In this document: piece by piece, positions 62,456 through 64,000 of the stretch
How positions within the stretch are numbered: the stretch's first letter is position 1
How the letters are laid out: the number at the start of each line of letters is the position of its first letter
Assembly (NCBI RefSeq): GCF_009760915.1
Contig: NZ_VIDQ01000021.1
Coordinates: forward strand, 34,693-98,692
Length of the DNA stretch: 64,000 nucleotides
DNA from: Azohydromonas aeria
GTDB taxonomy: Bacteria; Pseudomonadota; Gammaproteobacteria; Burkholderiales; Burkholderiaceae_C
Reading direction: 5' to 3'
Translations under genes and position numbers: made by a program
The notes under the pieces: generated by a model
What the model was told of the DNA's origin: nothing
The model's database searches: none
Seen by the model: the letters and a program-made list of their open reading frames with translations, nothing else

Positions 62456-63225
62456 AGATCAAACCTTATGCTTGCAATTTCCCGGGAGTCGAATGATGTG
62501 CCGTCGCTGCGGTAGGCAAGAGTGCATTCAGAGCGCCTATGCAGGGCGATGTGATTTGACATGATGAGCAGATCGCCCCGGTCCAGCACGAAGTCTTGAG
62601 CCACGTCGCTGCAGACTGCCTCCACGGCTTCCTTCAAACCAAGACCGCTGCGCAAAATGGGCCCGTTACGGTCCTGCGCCAGGGACGTGTGAAGCCTGAA
62701 GATCGTTCGCCCGTCCAGATTGTCCAGGACGGGTACGTCGAAAGCCGGCCGACCTGGAAATATGTATCTCAAGGCAGCGCATTTCAAGTCAGCTTCGCTC
62801 AACCCAAAGACATTTTCCATTTTCGCGATGAAGTCATCCCGGTGCACGATTTGATTGCGGCCGAAGACGGGATGCTTTGGGTCAGGGCGCAGGCATAACA
62901 GCGCGATATAAGCCGGCGGGCGGGGCTGGAACATGAAGTCGGTGTGGTAGCCGCCGCAGGATGCCTGCTCCGCCAGACTTTTCGCCCCCGGGAGCACGCT
63001 GAATTGGTGCACCACGCCACCAATCCGCTCGGAGTGGAAAAGCTTTCCGTTCGATAACGATTCCAGAAAACTTTTGAGCCGCTCTATATTTGGACCATAA
63101 TCTCTGATTATTTGGTATCCCGTCCTTTCGATGGCTTCAAAATCGACTTCCAGGGAGGGCGGCTTCGCTCGCGAGTTTTTCAGACGGGCTACCTTGCCGT
63201 CGTCGACATCGACATCGTGAATCAT
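62452..63225 (-). CDS. TauD/TfdA-like Fe(II)/2-oxoglutarate dioxygenase
   Basis: A 257-residue dioxygenase-like protein. The iron ligands are probably His94 and Asp96 in GGYHTDFMFQPRPPAYIALL and His229 in MSNHIALHRR; DRGDLLIMSNHIALHRR is the classic distal segment. It also has DGRTIFRLHT and a C-terminal TLAYRSDGTS. The start at 63225 (MIHDVDVDDG) is chosen because longer versions run into the upstream gene; the ribosome-binding site is weak, and 47 bases separate it from the precursor-like gene. In this cluster it would hydroxylate or desaturate the peptide or a free amino acid. Confidence 0.82.
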   Translation of the reverse strand: MIHDVDVDDGKVARLKNSRAKPPSLEVDFEAIERTGYQIIRDYGPNIERLKSFLESLSNGKLFHSERIGGVVHQFSVLPGAKSLAEQASCGGYHTDFMFQPRPPAYIALLCLRPDPKHPVFGRNQIVHRDDFIAKMENVFGLSEADLKCAALRYIFPGRPAFDVPVLDNLDGRTIFRLHTSLAQDRNGPILRSGLGLKEAVEAVCSDVAQDFVLDRGDLLIMSNHIALHRRSECTLAYRSDGTSFDSREIASIRFDL

Positions 63226-63272
63226 GATGCTTGAATGAGCCCCGTCATCAGGACGAGGCTCTGGTTTTTTCC

Positions 63273-63776
63273 TTAGGCGGCGAGCATCACCGAGGTGTGT
63301 GTTGCACCGGCATAGCCCGTTTGGCCGATGTTGCAAGGGCAAACCTGCGGACACTTTTGTGCGTCATCGCTGCCCTGATAAAGCAACTCTCCAAACATTT
63401 CCTGCCACAGGGCTTCCGATTGGGTCTGAACGGCAAGCCATTGCTGCTTGTTTTCTTCGCCCAACATGCCGAAGTAGGGAAAGTGGTGTAGATACTCACC
63501 GAAAAGCTCGGTGCAGTCTTTCATGTAGGCCCTGGTGTCCAGAATGTGCATGTGCCAGATTTCGTCGATGTCGGCGTTCGGCACGAGTTGCACGCCACCC
63601 AGGGCCTTGGTGACGGCCATATAACGCTTGTAGCTTTCCACCGCTTTTTCAGCCCTGTCCAGCGTCCAGATTTCAGGCTTGCTTTCCAAAAGCTTCCTGG
63701 TGGCAAGATCGAAATTCCAGCCGCTCACAAGGTTCATTGCGCGGCCAAATTCTTCCTTGTTGATGATGTAGGACAT
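63273..63776 (-). CDS. Candidate RiPP precursor with GRDP/DUF1399-like leader
   Basis: A 167-residue protein. Residues 15-105 match the glycine-rich-domain-protein/DUF1399-like fold: NFDLATRKLLESKPEIWTLD, RAEKAVESYKRYMAVTKALG and the signature VPNADIDEIWHMHILDTRAY with its HxH. The last part after GELLYQGSDDAQ reads KCPQVCPCNIGQTGYAGATH and TSVMLAA, three Cys (142, 146, 148) in a short Gly/Thr-rich tail, which looks like a core peptide. The ATG at 63776 is favoured over 63782 because AAGGA lies six bases before it. It is the first gene of an operon with a radical SAM enzyme and a dioxygenase. It could instead be an enzyme-like accessory protein. Confidence 0.7.
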   Translation of the reverse strand: MSYIINKEEFGRAMNLVSGWNFDLATRKLLESKPEIWTLDRAEKAVESYKRYMAVTKALGGVQLVPNADIDEIWHMHILDTRAYMKDCTELFGEYLHHFPYFGMLGEENKQQWLAVQTQSEALWQEMFGELLYQGSDDAQKCPQVCPCNIGQTGYAGATHTSVMLAA

Positions 63777-63782
63777 TTCCAT

Positions 63783-63873
63783 TCCTTTTGTGTTCGATCA
63801 ATTCATTGTCATTCATGAGTCGGTTGATGTCTTCTCGTCAATACACTCTGCCCTCCAAGGTGCTGCTGGCCAT
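63783..63873 (-). promoter_or_regulatory. Probable promoter region of the peptide cluster
   Basis: An AT-rich leader before the first gene. On the minus strand TTGACG (63836-63841) is a fair -35 box, with a weak ATGAAT 19 bases downstream as a -10. An IS5 element begins just upstream and may have removed other control sites or genes. Confidence 0.3.
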
Positions 63874-63877
63874 CTAA

Positions 63878-64000
63878 GGAGCCTCTGCGTAAAGCCGTGG
63901 CAAGTGTGCTGAGCGAACATCCAGGCCATGAAGCAGGCTGACCTCGGGTTGAACCTTTCGACCAAGCGCACACGCAAGCGCGAGTTCCTGGAGCAGATGG
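63878..64000 (+). mobile_element. IS5 family insertion sequence, left end (runs off the window)
   Basis: Starts GGAGCCTCTGCGTAA directly after CTAA (63874-63877), a typical YTAR target site of IS5. The transposase start follows 50 bases inside. The right end lies beyond the window. Confidence 0.75.
63928..64000 (+). CDS. IS5 family transposase, partial (5' end)
   Basis: Reads MKQADLGLNLSTKRTRKREF, then LEQM, and runs off the edge. This is the characteristic start of ISL2/IS5-type transposases of beta-proteobacteria (the TRKREFL motif). Confidence 0.85.
   Translation, partial: MKQADLGLNLSTKRTRKREFLEQM

Noticed and set aside
1..64000. tRNA, rRNA or riboswitch genes
   Set aside because: I looked for tRNA-like arms, 16S/23S motifs and common riboswitch cores and found none I can support by eye. 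A covariance-model scan would be needed to exclude small RNAs.

Overview
This window is a GC-rich, heavily rearranged stretch of accessory DNA. Its families and codon use point to a beta-proteobacterium, most likely Burkholderiales; the genus cannot be told from the sequence. It joins a metabolic block, a deep insertion-sequence stack, a defence-like island, an iteron plasmid replicon and a lower-GC peptide-modification cluster. A plasmid, or an integrated plasmid, is the simplest reading, because RepA and its iterons sit inside it.

Region 1 (1-18.7 kb) is catabolic. A bicupin and an M20 amidohydrolase are followed by a Fur-type regulator, an aldehyde dehydrogenase, and a coupled kinase/PLP-enzyme pair with an Lrp regulator. 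A minus-strand operon (15253 to 9788) encodes a D-threonine aldolase/D-serine dehydratase-like enzyme, RidA, a GNAT protein, a FAD amino-acid oxidase-like protein and a peptide-type binding protein. It is divergent from a LysR gene and fits import and deamination of a D-amino acid or unusual amino acid. A second LysR gene is divergent from a tartrate/D-malate dehydrogenase. Broken genes (ABC ATPase, haloacid dehalogenase, DASS transporter) lie between.

Region 2 (18.7-27.5 kb) is stacked transposons: an IS630 tail cut by a Tn3-family terminal repeat, a truncated Tn3 transposase, IS1182, an IS630 whose insertion supplies the IS1182 stop codon, a complete IS66 with perfect 8-bp target duplications, and a complete IS630.

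Region 3 (27.5-46 kb) holds two large NTPase systems. The first is a 2089-residue nuclease-STAND protein overlapping a 235-residue partner, Avs-like in design. A second IS66, with a passenger gene and a truncated integrase fragment, separates it from the other: a 1461-residue NACHT protein with a signal peptide and a mid-protein membrane segment, overlapping a small exported protein. Small plasmid-type hypothetical genes follow.

Region 4 (46-50.1 kb) is a replicon: RepA, twelve direct 19-bp iterons upstream (five of them spaced 21-22 bp) and two inverted iterons downstream. Next to it lie a decayed IS630 and a piece of a second, Rep_3-type initiator.

Region 5 (50.6-57.6 kb) carries a GIY-YIG/Sel1 protein, a DUF4365 nuclease with a 374-residue partner, a truncated ISL3, a phage-type replication protein and a HAF-repeat protein. 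Two related 173- and 182-bp miniature elements with Tn3-type ends bracket the 5.9 kb from the DUF4365 pair to the HAF gene.

Region 6 (57.6-63.8 kb) is a tightly coupled four-gene operon: a small protein with a GRDP/DUF1399-like leader and a Cys-rich tail, a TauD-type dioxygenase, a radical SAM/SPASM enzyme and a large UvrA-like ATPase. It looks like an undescribed RiPP pathway in which the UvrA-like protein may give self-protection. An IS5 element enters at the right edge.
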